A stretch of 64,000 bases of DNA, taken from NCBI GenBank assembly GCA_963798325.1, contig CAWCSS010000008.1, forward strand, positions 496,001 through 560,000. Reading direction: 5' to 3'. Origin of the DNA: Solirubrobacter sp963798325. GTDB taxonomy: Bacteria > Actinomycetota > Thermoleophilia > Solirubrobacterales > Solirubrobacteraceae. Both the position numbers and the translations under genes were made by a program. This document shows positions 29,160 through 37,292 of this stretch, in pieces (position 1 is the first letter of the stretch; each line of letters begins with the position of its first letter). The notes below the pieces were generated by a model. The model did no database searches and was not told the origin of the DNA. It saw only the letters and a list, made by a program, of their open reading frames with translations.

Positions 29160-29167
29160 TGACTCGC

Positions 29168-29950
29168 TCAGCAGATGACCTGCACGTGGAAGGAGCCGCG
29201 CGTCGGGGTCGTGGGCGGCGTCGCGGCGCCGTCGTTGCCGAGGTTGACCGCGACCTGGTTGACCTGGTTCGGGACGGCGGCGACGCCCGGGGCCTGGTTG
29301 CTGGCGGAGCCGACCTGGGACGCGGTGTAGGAGCACTTGGACACGTCGCGCTTGAAGTCGATCGTGTACACGGCGTCGTTGCCGACGGTCGCCTCGCTCA
29401 CGGTCGGCGGAGTGGCGGCGGTGGCGGCGGGGCCGGTCACGGTCGGGGTGCCGGTGCCGCTGTCGGAGACGATGGCGAACGTCATGGCCGTCGCCGGGGC
29501 GAAGTCGGTGGCGCTCTTGCCGTCGACCTGGTCGGCGTTGAGGCCGGTGGCCACGCCGGTCGCGTTGGTGGTGAAGGGGGCGCCGGTGTGGTCGCCGCCG
29601 ACCTCGATGCGGCCGCCTTCCTTGCCGATGGTGACGAACTCGAAGGCGCGGCCGCCCTTGAGGTTGTTCGCGCGGATGCAGGGCTCGTTGCCCGGGTTGG
29701 AGCGGCAGCCGTAGATCGCGCCACCGCCGTCGCCGTCGCGCTTGTTGGACTGGCGGGTGCCGTACGTCGTGGTGTCGGCGATGATCTCCGTCTCGGAGTT
29801 CAGCGCCAGGTTCGCGTTCGACGACGGGTTGCGCTTACCGAGCAGGAGGCTTCGGCCTTCGCCGAAGCCCATCGCGACCGAAGGAACACCAATCGCGAGG
29901 ATGAGGGAGCAGACAATCGCCGCACGGGCGGAGAAGCGAAAAGACTTCAT
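29168..29950 (-). CDS. Secreted lineage-specific protein with 'LLLGKRNP' and 'NADQVDG' motifs
   Basis: This 260-residue protein has a signal peptide ('AAIVCSLILAIGVPSVAMG'). The start ATG 29950 has a strong AGAAGGAGC. The mature part carries 'SLLLGKRNPSSNANLALNSE', 'TTTYGTRQSNKRDGDGGGAI', 'PFTTNATGVATGLNADQVDG' and a C-terminal beta domain with two Cys. Proteins of this pattern recur as paralogues in Solirubrobacterales-like genomes (from memory, not searched). The middle 'NADxVDGxxA' motif is seen in surface and tail-fibre-like proteins. No function can be assigned. It follows the KGD gene on the same strand after a 69-nt inverted repeat, and convergently abuts the 362-nt repeat. Confidence 0.7.
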   Translation of the reverse strand: MKSFRFSARAAIVCSLILAIGVPSVAMGFGEGRSLLLGKRNPSSNANLALNSETEIIADTTTYGTRQSNKRDGDGGGAIYGCRSNPGNEPCIRANNLKGGRAFEFVTIGKEGGRIEVGGDHTGAPFTTNATGVATGLNADQVDGKSATDFAPATAMTFAIVSDSGTGTPTVTGPAATAATPPTVSEATVGNDAVYTIDFKRDVSKCSYTASQVGSASNQAPGVAAVPNQVNQVAVNLGNDGAATPPTTPTRGSFHVQVIC

Positions 29951-29979
29951 GCTCCTTCTGACCCCGGAAGGCCAAGGGA

Positions 29980-30048
29980 GTTGCGCCACTGAATGGTTTC
30001 GCCCAGGCCCCCGTCGGGTGGCTTACGAAACCGGCTCAGCGGCGCAAC
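29980..30048 (-). repeat. Long imperfect inverted repeat between KGD and secreted gene
   Basis: Arms pair as GTTGCGCC/GGCGCAAC (8 bp), CTGA/TCAG (4 bp) and GGTTTCG/CGAAACC (7 bp), with a small internal loop and a 24-nt apical region. It lies 14 bp after the KGD stop and just before the ribosome binding site of the next gene, so it may be a terminator or a 5'-leader structure. Confidence 0.55.
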
Positions 30049-30061
30049 AAAGCCCGCGCGT

Positions 30062-32752
30062 CTACCGTTCGCCCGGCTGCTTGGTCGGGTTCACCGACAC
30101 GGACACCTCCAGATCGAGCGCGGTGCGGATGATCCGCGTCTGCTCGACGGTGTGCGCGGCCGGGTAGCCCTCGCCCGGCGAGGCCCGCTCGGGCCGGCCG
30201 ACGTAGCCGAACTCGATCTCCGGCGGCAGGATCTGCAGCAGGCGCGGTGACATGTGCGCGCGGGCGCCCATGTTGCGCGGCTCCTCCTGCGCCCACACGA
30301 CCTCGCGCAGGTTCGGGTAGCGCCGGACCTCTTCCATGATCTGCGCCTGCGGGAACGGGTACAGCAGCTCGACGCGGGTGATCGCGACGCCCTCGTTGTT
30401 CTCGCGCGTGGCGTGACCCTTGAGGTCGTAATAGAGCTTGCCGGTGCACAGCACCAGCCGCGTCACCTTGTCCACGTCGACCCGCGGCTCGGCCAGCACC
30501 GGGTAGAAGCGGCCGTCGGAGAGGTGCTCGATCCGCGACGTCGCCTGCGGCAGGCGCAACAGGGACTTCGGGGTCATGATCACCAGCGGGCGCTGCTTGG
30601 CCACCCGCGCCTGGCGGCGCAGCATGTGGAAGTACTGGGCCGGTGTCGTGAGGTTCGCGACGCGGATGTTGCCCTCGGCGGCCAGCGTCAGGAAGCGCTC
30701 CAGCCGTCCGGAGGAGTGTTCGGGGCCGGAGCCCTCGTAGCCGTGCGGCAGCAGCAGCGTCAGACGCGTGGTCTGGCCCCACTTCGACAGCGCGGACACG
30801 ATGAACTGATCGATGATCACCTGGGCCGAGTTCACGAAGTCGCCGAACTGGGCCTCCCAGAGCACGAGCGTCTCCGGCGCCTCCATCGAGTAGCCGTACT
30901 CGAAGCCGAGGCAGGCGATCTCGCTCAATGGCGAGTTGTGCAGCTCCATCGGCGCCAGCGCGCCCGGCAGCGTCTGGATCGGGGAGATCCGCTGGCCGGT
31001 CTTCGGGTCGTGCAGCACCAGATGGCGCTGCGAGAACGTGCCGCGCTCGGCGTCCTGGCCGGTCAGCCGGACCGGGGTGCCCTCGGTCAGCAGCGACGCG
31101 TAGGCCAGCGACTCGGCCTGCGCCCAGTCGATGCCGCCGTCCGGCCCCACGGCCTGGCGCCGGCGCTCGAGCTGCTTGACCAGCTTCGGGTGCACGGTGA
31201 AGCCGTCGGGGACCCGCAGCAGTTCCTCGTTGAGGGTCTGCAGGCGCTCGGTCGAGACCGCGGTCTTGACCTCGGGCGAGGCCGAGCGGTCCAGCTCGTA
31301 GCCGCCTGTCGGCTGCTCGTCGCCGGCGCTCGCGAGCTGCTCCTTGAGCTCGCGGTGGCGCTTGGCGAGGTCGTCCCAGATCTCGGTCGAGATCTGCTCG
31401 GACTCGGCCTCGGTGATCGTGCCCTCGGCGGTCAGCAGCGTCGCGTAGAGCTCGCGCACCGGCTTCTTGGCCTTGATCTTGGCCGTCATCTCCGGCTGCG
31501 TGTACGCCGGCTCGTCGGCCTCGTTGTGACCGTAGCGGCGGTAGCCGATCAGGTCGATCAGGACGTCGTGGCCGAACTCCTGGCGGAACGCGAAGGCGAG
31601 CCGGACCGCGGAGATGCACGCGGCGACGTCGTCGGCGTTGACGTGGAAGATCGGGACGTCGAAGCCCTTGGCGAGGTCCGAGGCCCAGCGCGTGGAGCGC
31701 GAGTCGTCCGGATCGGTGGTGAAGCCGACCTGGTTGTTGGTGATCAGGTGCAGCGTGCCGCCGACGGTGTAGCCGTCCAGCGCCTGCAGGTTGAACGTCT
31801 CCGCCACGACGCCCTGGCCCGGGAAGGCCGCGTCGCCGTGCAGGACGATCGGCACCGCGGCGTTGGTGTCCAGCTGCGCGTGCGTGCCGGAGCGCGAGGT
31901 CTGCACCGCGCGCGTGGCGCCGGTGACCACCGGAGCGACGTACTCGAGGTGCGACGGGTTGGACTCCAGCCGGACGAGCACGCTATCGGCGTCCCCGCAC
32001 TGGTAGGTGCCCTGCGCACCGTGGTGGTACTTGACGTCGCCGGTGCCGCCCTGCGGGATCGTGGTCACGGCCTCGATCGACGACGCGCCCTCGAACTCGC
32101 GGAAGATCGTCTCGTAGGCGCGGCCCAGGTTGTGGGCGAGGACGTTCAAACGGCCACGGTGGGCCATGCCCACCACGACCTCACGCGCGCCCTCGACGGC
32201 CGCCAGCTGGATCATCTCGTCCAGCATCGGGACGGTCATGTCCAAGCCCTCGATCGAGAACTGCTTCTGGCCCAGGTAGGCCTTGTGCATGAAGCGCTCG
32301 AAGGAATCGACCTGCGTCAGGCGCCGCAGCAGCGCCTTCTTCTCTTCCACGCTCAGCGCCGTGCGGAACGCGCCGGTCTCGATCTTCTCGCGCAGCCAGA
32401 CGCGCTGGCGGTGCGAGGCGATGTGCTCGATCTCGTAGGCGATCGTGCCGCAGTAGACCTCGCGCAGATGCGGGATGACGTCCGCGAGCGTCTCGCCCGG
32501 GACGCCGACGCGCAGGATCGAGGCCGGGATCTGGGCCATGATCTCGGGCGTCAGCTTCAGCGGCTCGGGGTCGAGCGCGGGATCGCCCTCGGGCTCGGAG
32601 CCCAGCGGGTCCAGCCGCGCGGCCAGGTGGCCGTGGGTGCGGTGCGCCTTGATCAGCGACATCGCGGCCTGGACGGCCTGCAGCAGTTCGAGGTTGGGCT
32701 CGGTGGCAACCGCCGGAGCGGGCTCGGTCTTGGTCGCCAGCGGCGCGGCCGA
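30062..32752 (-). CDS. kgd: 2-oxoglutarate dehydrogenase E1 part of a fused E2-E1 enzyme (KGD-type)
   Basis: This is the thiamine-diphosphate E1 component that decarboxylates 2-oxoglutarate in the TCA cycle. Motifs include 'GMAHRGRLNVLAHNLG', 'KYHHGAQG', 'HGDAAFPGQGVVAET', 'ITNNQVGFTTDP' and 'GYRRYGHNEADEPAYTQP', followed by transketolase-like C-terminal domains. The frame has its own ATG at 32662, but upstream of it the same frame continues without stops as 'LATKTEPAPAVATEPNLELL' and 'QAVQAAMSLIKAHRTHGHL', the linker and N-terminus expected in a KGD fusion. The upstream E2 frame is offset by one base near 32753, so E2 and E1 were almost certainly one gene of about 1417 codons. If the shift is real, E1 may still be made from ATG 32662. 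Confidence 0.88.
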   Translation of the reverse strand, partial: SAAPLATKTEPAPAVATEPNLELLQAVQAAMSLIKAHRTHGHLAARLDPLGSEPEGDPALDPEPLKLTPEIMAQIPASILRVGVPGETLADVIPHLREVYCGTIAYEIEHIASHRQRVWLREKIETGAFRTALSVEEKKALLRRLTQVDSFERFMHKAYLGQKQFSIEGLDMTVPMLDEMIQLAAVEGAREVVVGMAHRGRLNVLAHNLGRAYETIFREFEGASSIEAVTTIPQGGTGDVKYHHGAQGTYQCGDADSVLVRLESNPSHLEYVAPVVTGATRAVQTSRSGTHAQLDTNAAVPIVLHGDAAFPGQGVVAETFNLQALDGYTVGGTLHLITNNQVGFTTDPDDSRSTRWASDLAKGFDVPIFHVNADDVAACISAVRLAFAFRQEFGHDVLIDLIGYRRYGHNEADEPAYTQPEMTAKIKAKKPVRELYATLLTAEGTITEAESEQISTEIWDDLAKRHRELKEQLASAGDEQPTGGYELDRSASPEVKTAVSTERLQTLNEELLRVPDGFTVHPKLVKQLERRRQAVGPDGGIDWAQAESLAYASLLTEGTPVRLTGQDAERGTFSQRHLVLHDPKTGQRISPIQTLPGALAPMELHNSPLSEIACLGFEYGYSMEAPETLVLWEAQFGDFVNSAQVIIDQFIVSALSKWGQTTRLTLLLPHGYEGSGPEHSSGRLERFLTLAAEGNIRVANLTTPAQYFHMLRRQARVAKQRPLVIMTPKSLLRLPQATSRIEHLSDGRFYPVLAEPRVDVDKVTRLVLCTGKLYYDLKGHATRENNEGVAITRVELLYPFPQAQIMEEVRRYPNLREVVWAQEEPRNMGARAHMSPRLLQILPPEIEFGYVGRPERASPGEGYPAAHTVEQTRIIRTALDLEVSVSVNPTKQPGER

Positions 32753-34316
32753 CGGGCGTCGGCGCGGACGGCGCGGCGCCGATCGACGCCCCGAGGTCGG
32801 AGAAGACCTGCTCGTAGAAGCCGTGCTCGCCCTGCAGGTAGGCCTCGACCACCTGCAGGAACTGACCGGACTCGGCGCCCTGGATGATGCGATGGTCGTA
32901 GGTCGACGTCATCGTCATCACCTTCTCGGCGCCGATCGTGGCGCCGATGGCCGCGAGGCCGGGCGGATAGGCGATCGAGCCGGTGGCGACGATCGTGCCC
33001 TGGCCGTTCATCAGCCGCGGCACGGACGCGATCGTCCCGATGCCGCCGGGGTTGGTGAGCGAGACGTTGGCGCCCTGCAGGTCATCGGCGGTGAGCTTGT
33101 TCTCGCGCGCCTTGGTGATCAGCGCGCCGAACGCGTCGAGGAACTGCGGGAACGTCAGCCGGCCGGCGTCGCGGATGACGGGCACCATCAAGGTGCGCCC
33201 GCCGCCCTTCTTCTCGACGTCCACGGCGATGCCGAGGTTCACGCCGCCGTCGTCGAGGACGTGCGGCTTGCCGTCGATCTCGGCGAAGTGGGTGGCCATC
33301 ACCGGCATCTGCTCGGTCGCCGCGCGCGCGATCGCGAACGCGATCAGGTGCGTGAAGGAGACCTTGTGGCCGGCCGCCTTGAGCTGCTTGCGGTAGCCGT
33401 CGAGCGTGGTGACGGTGATCGTGCGGAAGGACGTCGCGGTCGGGATCTGCCGCGACTCGTCCATGTAGCGGGCGAGCATCGCGCTCGCGCCCTTCAAGAG
33501 CGTCTGCTTGCCGGAGGTGGGAGCCGGGGCCGTGGCCGAAGCGCCGTTGGGCTCGTAGCCGAGCACGTCGGCCTTGCCGATGCGGCCGTTGGGGCCGGTG
33601 CCCTTGACCTTGGCGAGATCGATGCCCTGCGCGGCGGCGACGCGCTGCGCGACGGGCGTGACCTTCAGGCCGTCCGGCGTCTCGATCGTCTCGACGTCGC
33701 CGGCGGGGCGAGGCTCGGACGTCGGCTCCGGCGCCTTCGGCGCGGCCTTGGCGGGCGCGGCGCCATTCCCGGACGTCATCCGGGCGATGACCTGACCGAC
33801 GGTCACGGTGTCGCCGGCGTCGGCGAGGATCTCGGTCAGCGTGCCGGCGCTTGGCGCGGGCACCTCCGCGTCCACCTTGTCGGTGGAGATCTCGACGATC
33901 GTCTCGTCCTCGGCGATGCTGTCGCCGGGCTGCTTGGCCCACTCGAGGATCGTGCCCTCGGAGACGGACTCGCCCATCGCGGGCATCTCGATCTCGATGA
34001 CGGTTCCGGTGGCGCCGTTGGACGCCTCGGGCTCGTCGGCCTCGAGCGCGGGGCCCGAGCCGTTCTCACCCGGCGCGATCTCGACGAGAACGCTGCCGAC
34101 CGCAACCGTGTCGCCTTCGGCGGCGTGGATCTTCACCACGGTGCCGGAGACGGGAGAGGGGACCTCTGCGTCGACCTTGTCGGTAGAGATCTCCACCAAG
34201 GTCTCATCTTCGGAGACCTCGTCGCCTTCCTGCTTATGCCACTCGAGGATCGACCCTTCGGAAACCGAGTCGCCCATCGGGGGCATTACCACTTCGACCG
34301 TGGTGTTCACTGCCAT
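32753..34316 (-). CDS. kgd: Dihydrolipoyl succinyltransferase (E2) part of the fused KGD, with two lipoyl domains
   Basis: About 521 codons are in frame before the shift. There are two lipoyl domains with 'EISTDKVDAEVP' around Lys 47 and Lys 147, then a peripheral-subunit-binding domain ('TPVAQRVAAAQGIDLAKVKG'). The catalytic domain ends in 'STYDHRIIQGAESGQFL', the form seen in mycobacterial KGD/OdhA rather than the 'DHRxVDG' of stand-alone E2 enzymes. After 'GAAPSAPTP' the frame becomes out-of-frame Arg-rich sequence. Deleting one base near 32753 (CCCGTCGG) joins it to the E1 frame. KGD proteins of mycobacteria lack lipoyl domains, so this full E2 fusion is unusual. It lies 9 bp after the DUF3817-like gene on the same strand. 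Confidence 0.88.
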
Positions 34317-34325
34317 ATCAGGGTC

Positions 34326-34634
34326 CTAGACCATATCGCGTTGGGGGATCTGCGGTGGCACTTCTGTGCGCCGCTCTGCATACAGGAAGCCGAGGCTGCC
34401 CGCAAACGGGCCGACACCACCGACGACCGCAACCATCACACCCAGCCAGAGCGGGATCACACGCCGGCGGACGGCGTCGATGCACAGCAGCGACATGACG
34501 ATCCAGCCGATGCCGTGCGCCCATCCCAGCGCGTACTTCGTCGCGTCGGCCGTGCCCGTGATCGCGAGGACCAACAGGGCCGTGTAGATGGCCGAGTGCG
34601 TGAACGACAGGTACTTGAGGGTGCGGAAGCTCAA
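34326..34634 (-). CDS. Small membrane protein, DUF3817-like
   Basis: This 102-residue protein has three hydrophobic segments ('AIYTALLVLAITG', 'GWIVMSLLCIDAV', 'WLGVMVAVVGGVGPFAG') and the 'KYLSFTHSAIYT'/'ALGWAHGIGWIV' features of DUF3817-type membrane proteins. The start is TTG 34634, which overlaps the upstream Nudix stop as TTGA and has GAAGAAG upstream. It sits between Nudix and KGD in one apparent operon. Function unknown. Confidence 0.68.
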   Translation of the reverse strand: MSFRTLKYLSFTHSAIYTALLVLAITGTADATKYALGWAHGIGWIVMSLLCIDAVRRRVIPLWLGVMVAVVGGVGPFAGSLGFLYAERRTEVPPQIPQRDMV

Positions 34635-35287
34635 GGGGCTTCTTCGTTTAACAACGTCGCGAGACGCCGGAGTTGCGGATGTGCCTCGTCGGGCCACTCG
34701 ACCGGGTTGCGCGGCCACCACGCGTGGGCGTCGTGCTCGTGGTCGCGCGTGACCTCGGCGCCGGGCGCCAGCCACGCCTGCCCGATCAGCATCGTCATGT
34801 CGGTCGGAGTGGCAAGCAGGGCCTCGACGGCGATCTTCTCCGGCTCCACACCCCATTCCTCCTGAAGCTCGCGGGCGAGCGCGAGCGCGGCGTCCTCGGG
34901 AACGTCGACGGCGCCGCCGGCGCCGAGCGCCCACACACCCGCCCAGCTCGCCACCCATGCGGCGCGCCGGCCCGCGAGCCAGCGGCCCTCGTGGTCGCGC
35001 ACGGCGCACAGGACGGAGAGCGCGCCGTGGGCGTCATCGGTCAGACGCAGCGCCCAGCGCATCTCCTCGAGCTCCAGCGCGAGCCCGTCCTCGGTCACCG
35101 TGTACTTCGCCAGTCGCGCCGCCACCCCGTCGTGGGCGGGCGAGCCGCGTTCGGCCAGCTCGGCGATCACCAGGTCGGCCTCCGCGGTGGCCTCCGCCGT
35201 CGGCTCGTACTGCGCTCCGCTCCACCGCGAGGTGACCCGCTCGAGCGGCCAGGGACCACGAGCGAGGATTCCAGGCGGAAAGGACAC
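34631..35287 (-). CDS. NUDIX hydrolase domain protein
   Basis: This 218-residue protein has a perfect Nudix box, 'GAVDVPEDAALALARELQEE' followed by 'WGV', matching G-x5-E-x7-REU-x-EE-x-GU. A charged N-terminal extension of about 100 residues precedes it. Nudix enzymes hydrolyse nucleoside diphosphates linked to other groups; the substrate cannot be told. It is the first gene of the Nudix/DUF3817/KGD set on the minus strand and diverges from the gene at 35368. Confidence 0.82.
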   Translation of the reverse strand: MSFPPGILARGPWPLERVTSRWSGAQYEPTAEATAEADLVIAELAERGSPAHDGVAARLAKYTVTEDGLALELEEMRWALRLTDDAHGALSVLCAVRDHEGRWLAGRRAAWVASWAGVWALGAGGAVDVPEDAALALARELQEEWGVEPEKIAVEALLATPTDMTMLIGQAWLAPGAEVTRDHEHDAHAWWPRNPVEWPDEAHPQLRRLATLLNEEAP

Positions 35288-35367
35288 GTTGCGATTGAGC
35301 GTACCCCGGCGCGAGGAGGCGAGCCCTCGTCAGCGACGTGGCCCCTGGGCCGGGTACCCTGGAAGGT

Positions 35368-35685
35368 ATGAGCGTCGAAGCCTCCGGCAAGAACATGGAG
35401 CTGATCGTCAAGGCTCGCGATCAGCACGACCGGAGTTGCCCCTACGGCGGCAAGGCGACCGCCGTGGAGATGTCCTATTTCGACATCGAGCGGCTCGGCT
35501 GGGAAGAGGGCGACCAGATCGCGGGTCTGACGATCGTCGGCGATTCCAAGCGCCAGCCGTACTCGATCCGCGTCACCTGCGACGCCGAGCCCAAGCCGGA
35601 CCTGCAGGAAGAGGAAGAGACCGAGGACGTGCTGGACGCGGTCGCCACGCAGGAGCTGCAACCTGTGGGTCCCTCCTCGAATTAG
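35368..35685 (+). CDS. Conserved hypothetical protein, acidic C-terminus
   Basis: This 105-residue soluble protein begins at ATG 35368 with GGAAGG just upstream. It contains 'DRSCPYGGKATAVEMSYFDI' and ends in an acidic tail ('DLQEEEETEDVLDAV'). Two Cys residues are present. I do not recognise the family. It lies between the Nudix operon (divergent) and the permease/amine-oxidase operon (same strand, 80 bp on). Confidence 0.6.
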   Translation: MSVEASGKNMELIVKARDQHDRSCPYGGKATAVEMSYFDIERLGWEEGDQIAGLTIVGDSKRQPYSIRVTCDAEPKPDLQEEEETEDVLDAVATQELQPVGPSSN

Positions 35686-35765
35686 CCCCCTGGGCCAACC
35701 GGGGCGATCCATCTCTGGACGGCGGTCCAGAGTCAGGAATGGGGTGACGCGATGTGCTGCGCCGC

Positions 35766-37292
35766 ATGTCTGTCGCCACGCCTGCCGCCGCGCCCATCGC
35801 GGCGCCCGCATCGAATGAGCTGGCCCGAGATGCGCTGGGCCTGCCTGCCGTCCTGTTCTGCATCGTCACGGGAGCCGCGCCACTCGCGGCGATGATGTTC
35901 AACGTGCCGGTGGCCGTATCCGGCGGCGGCTACGCGGTACCGGCGGCGTTCCTGGTCGCGACGATCGCGCTGACGATCTTCTCCACCGGCTACATCGAGA
36001 TGTCACAGCGGGTGACGTCGACCGGCGGCTTCTACACGTTCATCTCGCGCGGGCTGGGCAACGTCATGGGCCTCGGCGCGGGCATCCTGATCGGGCTCTG
36101 TTACGTGATCTTCGCCGCCGCGGTGACCGGCGTGCTCGGCTACTTCGCCTCGACCTCGTTCGACGCCTGGTTCGGGATCAACCTGCCCGCCTGGGTCTAC
36201 ATGTTCTCCGCGCTCGCGCTGATGACCGCGTTCGCGTTCTTCCACATCGAGCTCACCGCCCGCATCCTCGGCGTCGCGCTGATCTGCGAGGTGCTCGCGC
36301 TGGTGATCATGTGCGTCGGGATCATCGTCACCGGCGGCCCTGACGGCTACAGCGCCGCGCCGCTGAACCCGGCCAACCTGTTCGACAACGAAGCGGCGCT
36401 GAAGGTCTTCGGCGCGGCGGCCACAGGTGTGGCCATCTTCGGCGCGTTCTGGTCCTGGGTGGGCTTCGAGATGGCCCCCAACTACGCCGAGGAATCGCGT
36501 GACCCGCACAAGATCGCCAAGGCCGCGACCTACGGCTCCGTGATCGGCCTCGGCGTCTTCTACATCTTCGTCTCCTACATGTTCGTCACCGGCTGGGGCC
36601 TGAACGGCTCCGCCCAGGCCGTGGCCGACCAGTTCTCCGGCAAGTACGCGTCGGCGTTCTATCCGCTCACCGACAAGTACGTCGGCTCCGGGCTGACGAC
36701 GATCCTCCAGATCCTGATCGTGACCTCGGCCTTCGCCTGCGCGATGGCCTTCTACAACACCGGCGCGCGGTACCTGTTCGCGCTCGCCCGCGAGGGCGTG
36801 CTGCCGCGTGCGCTCGGCACCACCCACAGGACCCGCCGCGGCCCGGTCGTGGCGTCGATGGTCGTCTCCTCGATCGTCGGCCTCTACATGCTCGCCTTCA
36901 CGATCATGGACCCGAGCACCGAGGCCGCGCTGCTCAAGCTCGGCACGTGGACACCGCTGCTGGGCGTGCTCGGCATCCTCGCCGTCCAGGGCCTGTGCTC
37001 GATCGCGATCATCCGCTTCTTCCTGACCGAGGCCCGCGACGGGTTCCACCCGCTCAAGACGCTGATCGCGCCGATCCTCGGCGCGCTGGCGATGGCCGGT
37101 GCCTGCTACCTGCTGATCGCCAACCGCGGCGTGCTCTCGGGCGCCGGCGACTCGATGTTCATCAAGCTGATCCCGTTCGTCGTGCTCGCCGTGTTCGTCG
37201 CCGGCATGGTGCTGGCGCTGTACCTGCGTTCCTCGGACCGCGAGACGTACGCGAAAGTGGGACGCTTCTCGCGAGAGGAGATTCCCGCATGA
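35766..37292 (+). CDS. APC-superfamily amino-acid/amine permease
   Basis: This protein of about 508 residues has around 12 hydrophobic segments and the APC first-helix motif 'GAAPLAAMMFNVPVAVSGGG' with 'TSTGGFYTFISRGLG' after it. Later 'FAREGVLPRALG'-like sequence ('ALAREGVLPRALGTTHRTRR') is typical of the family. The gene overlaps the copper amine oxidase start by 4 bp (ATGA), so the pair is an operon and the permease probably imports the amine that the oxidase uses. ATG 35766 is preferred; GTG 35754 is possible. Confidence 0.9.
   Translation: MSVATPAAAPIAAPASNELARDALGLPAVLFCIVTGAAPLAAMMFNVPVAVSGGGYAVPAAFLVATIALTIFSTGYIEMSQRVTSTGGFYTFISRGLGNVMGLGAGILIGLCYVIFAAAVTGVLGYFASTSFDAWFGINLPAWVYMFSALALMTAFAFFHIELTARILGVALICEVLALVIMCVGIIVTGGPDGYSAAPLNPANLFDNEAALKVFGAAATGVAIFGAFWSWVGFEMAPNYAEESRDPHKIAKAATYGSVIGLGVFYIFVSYMFVTGWGLNGSAQAVADQFSGKYASAFYPLTDKYVGSGLTTILQILIVTSAFACAMAFYNTGARYLFALAREGVLPRALGTTHRTRRGPVVASMVVSSIVGLYMLAFTIMDPSTEAALLKLGTWTPLLGVLGILAVQGLCSIAIIRFFLTEARDGFHPLKTLIAPILGALAMAGACYLLIANRGVLSGAGDSMFIKLIPFVVLAVFVAGMVLALYLRSSDRETYAKVGRFSREEIPA

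Noticed and set aside
35290..35365. Imperfect GTACCCCGGC / GCCGGGTACC pairing upstream of the 35368 gene
   Set aside because: The pairing is interrupted by a bulge and spans the whole divergent gap; no evidence it is more than chance.
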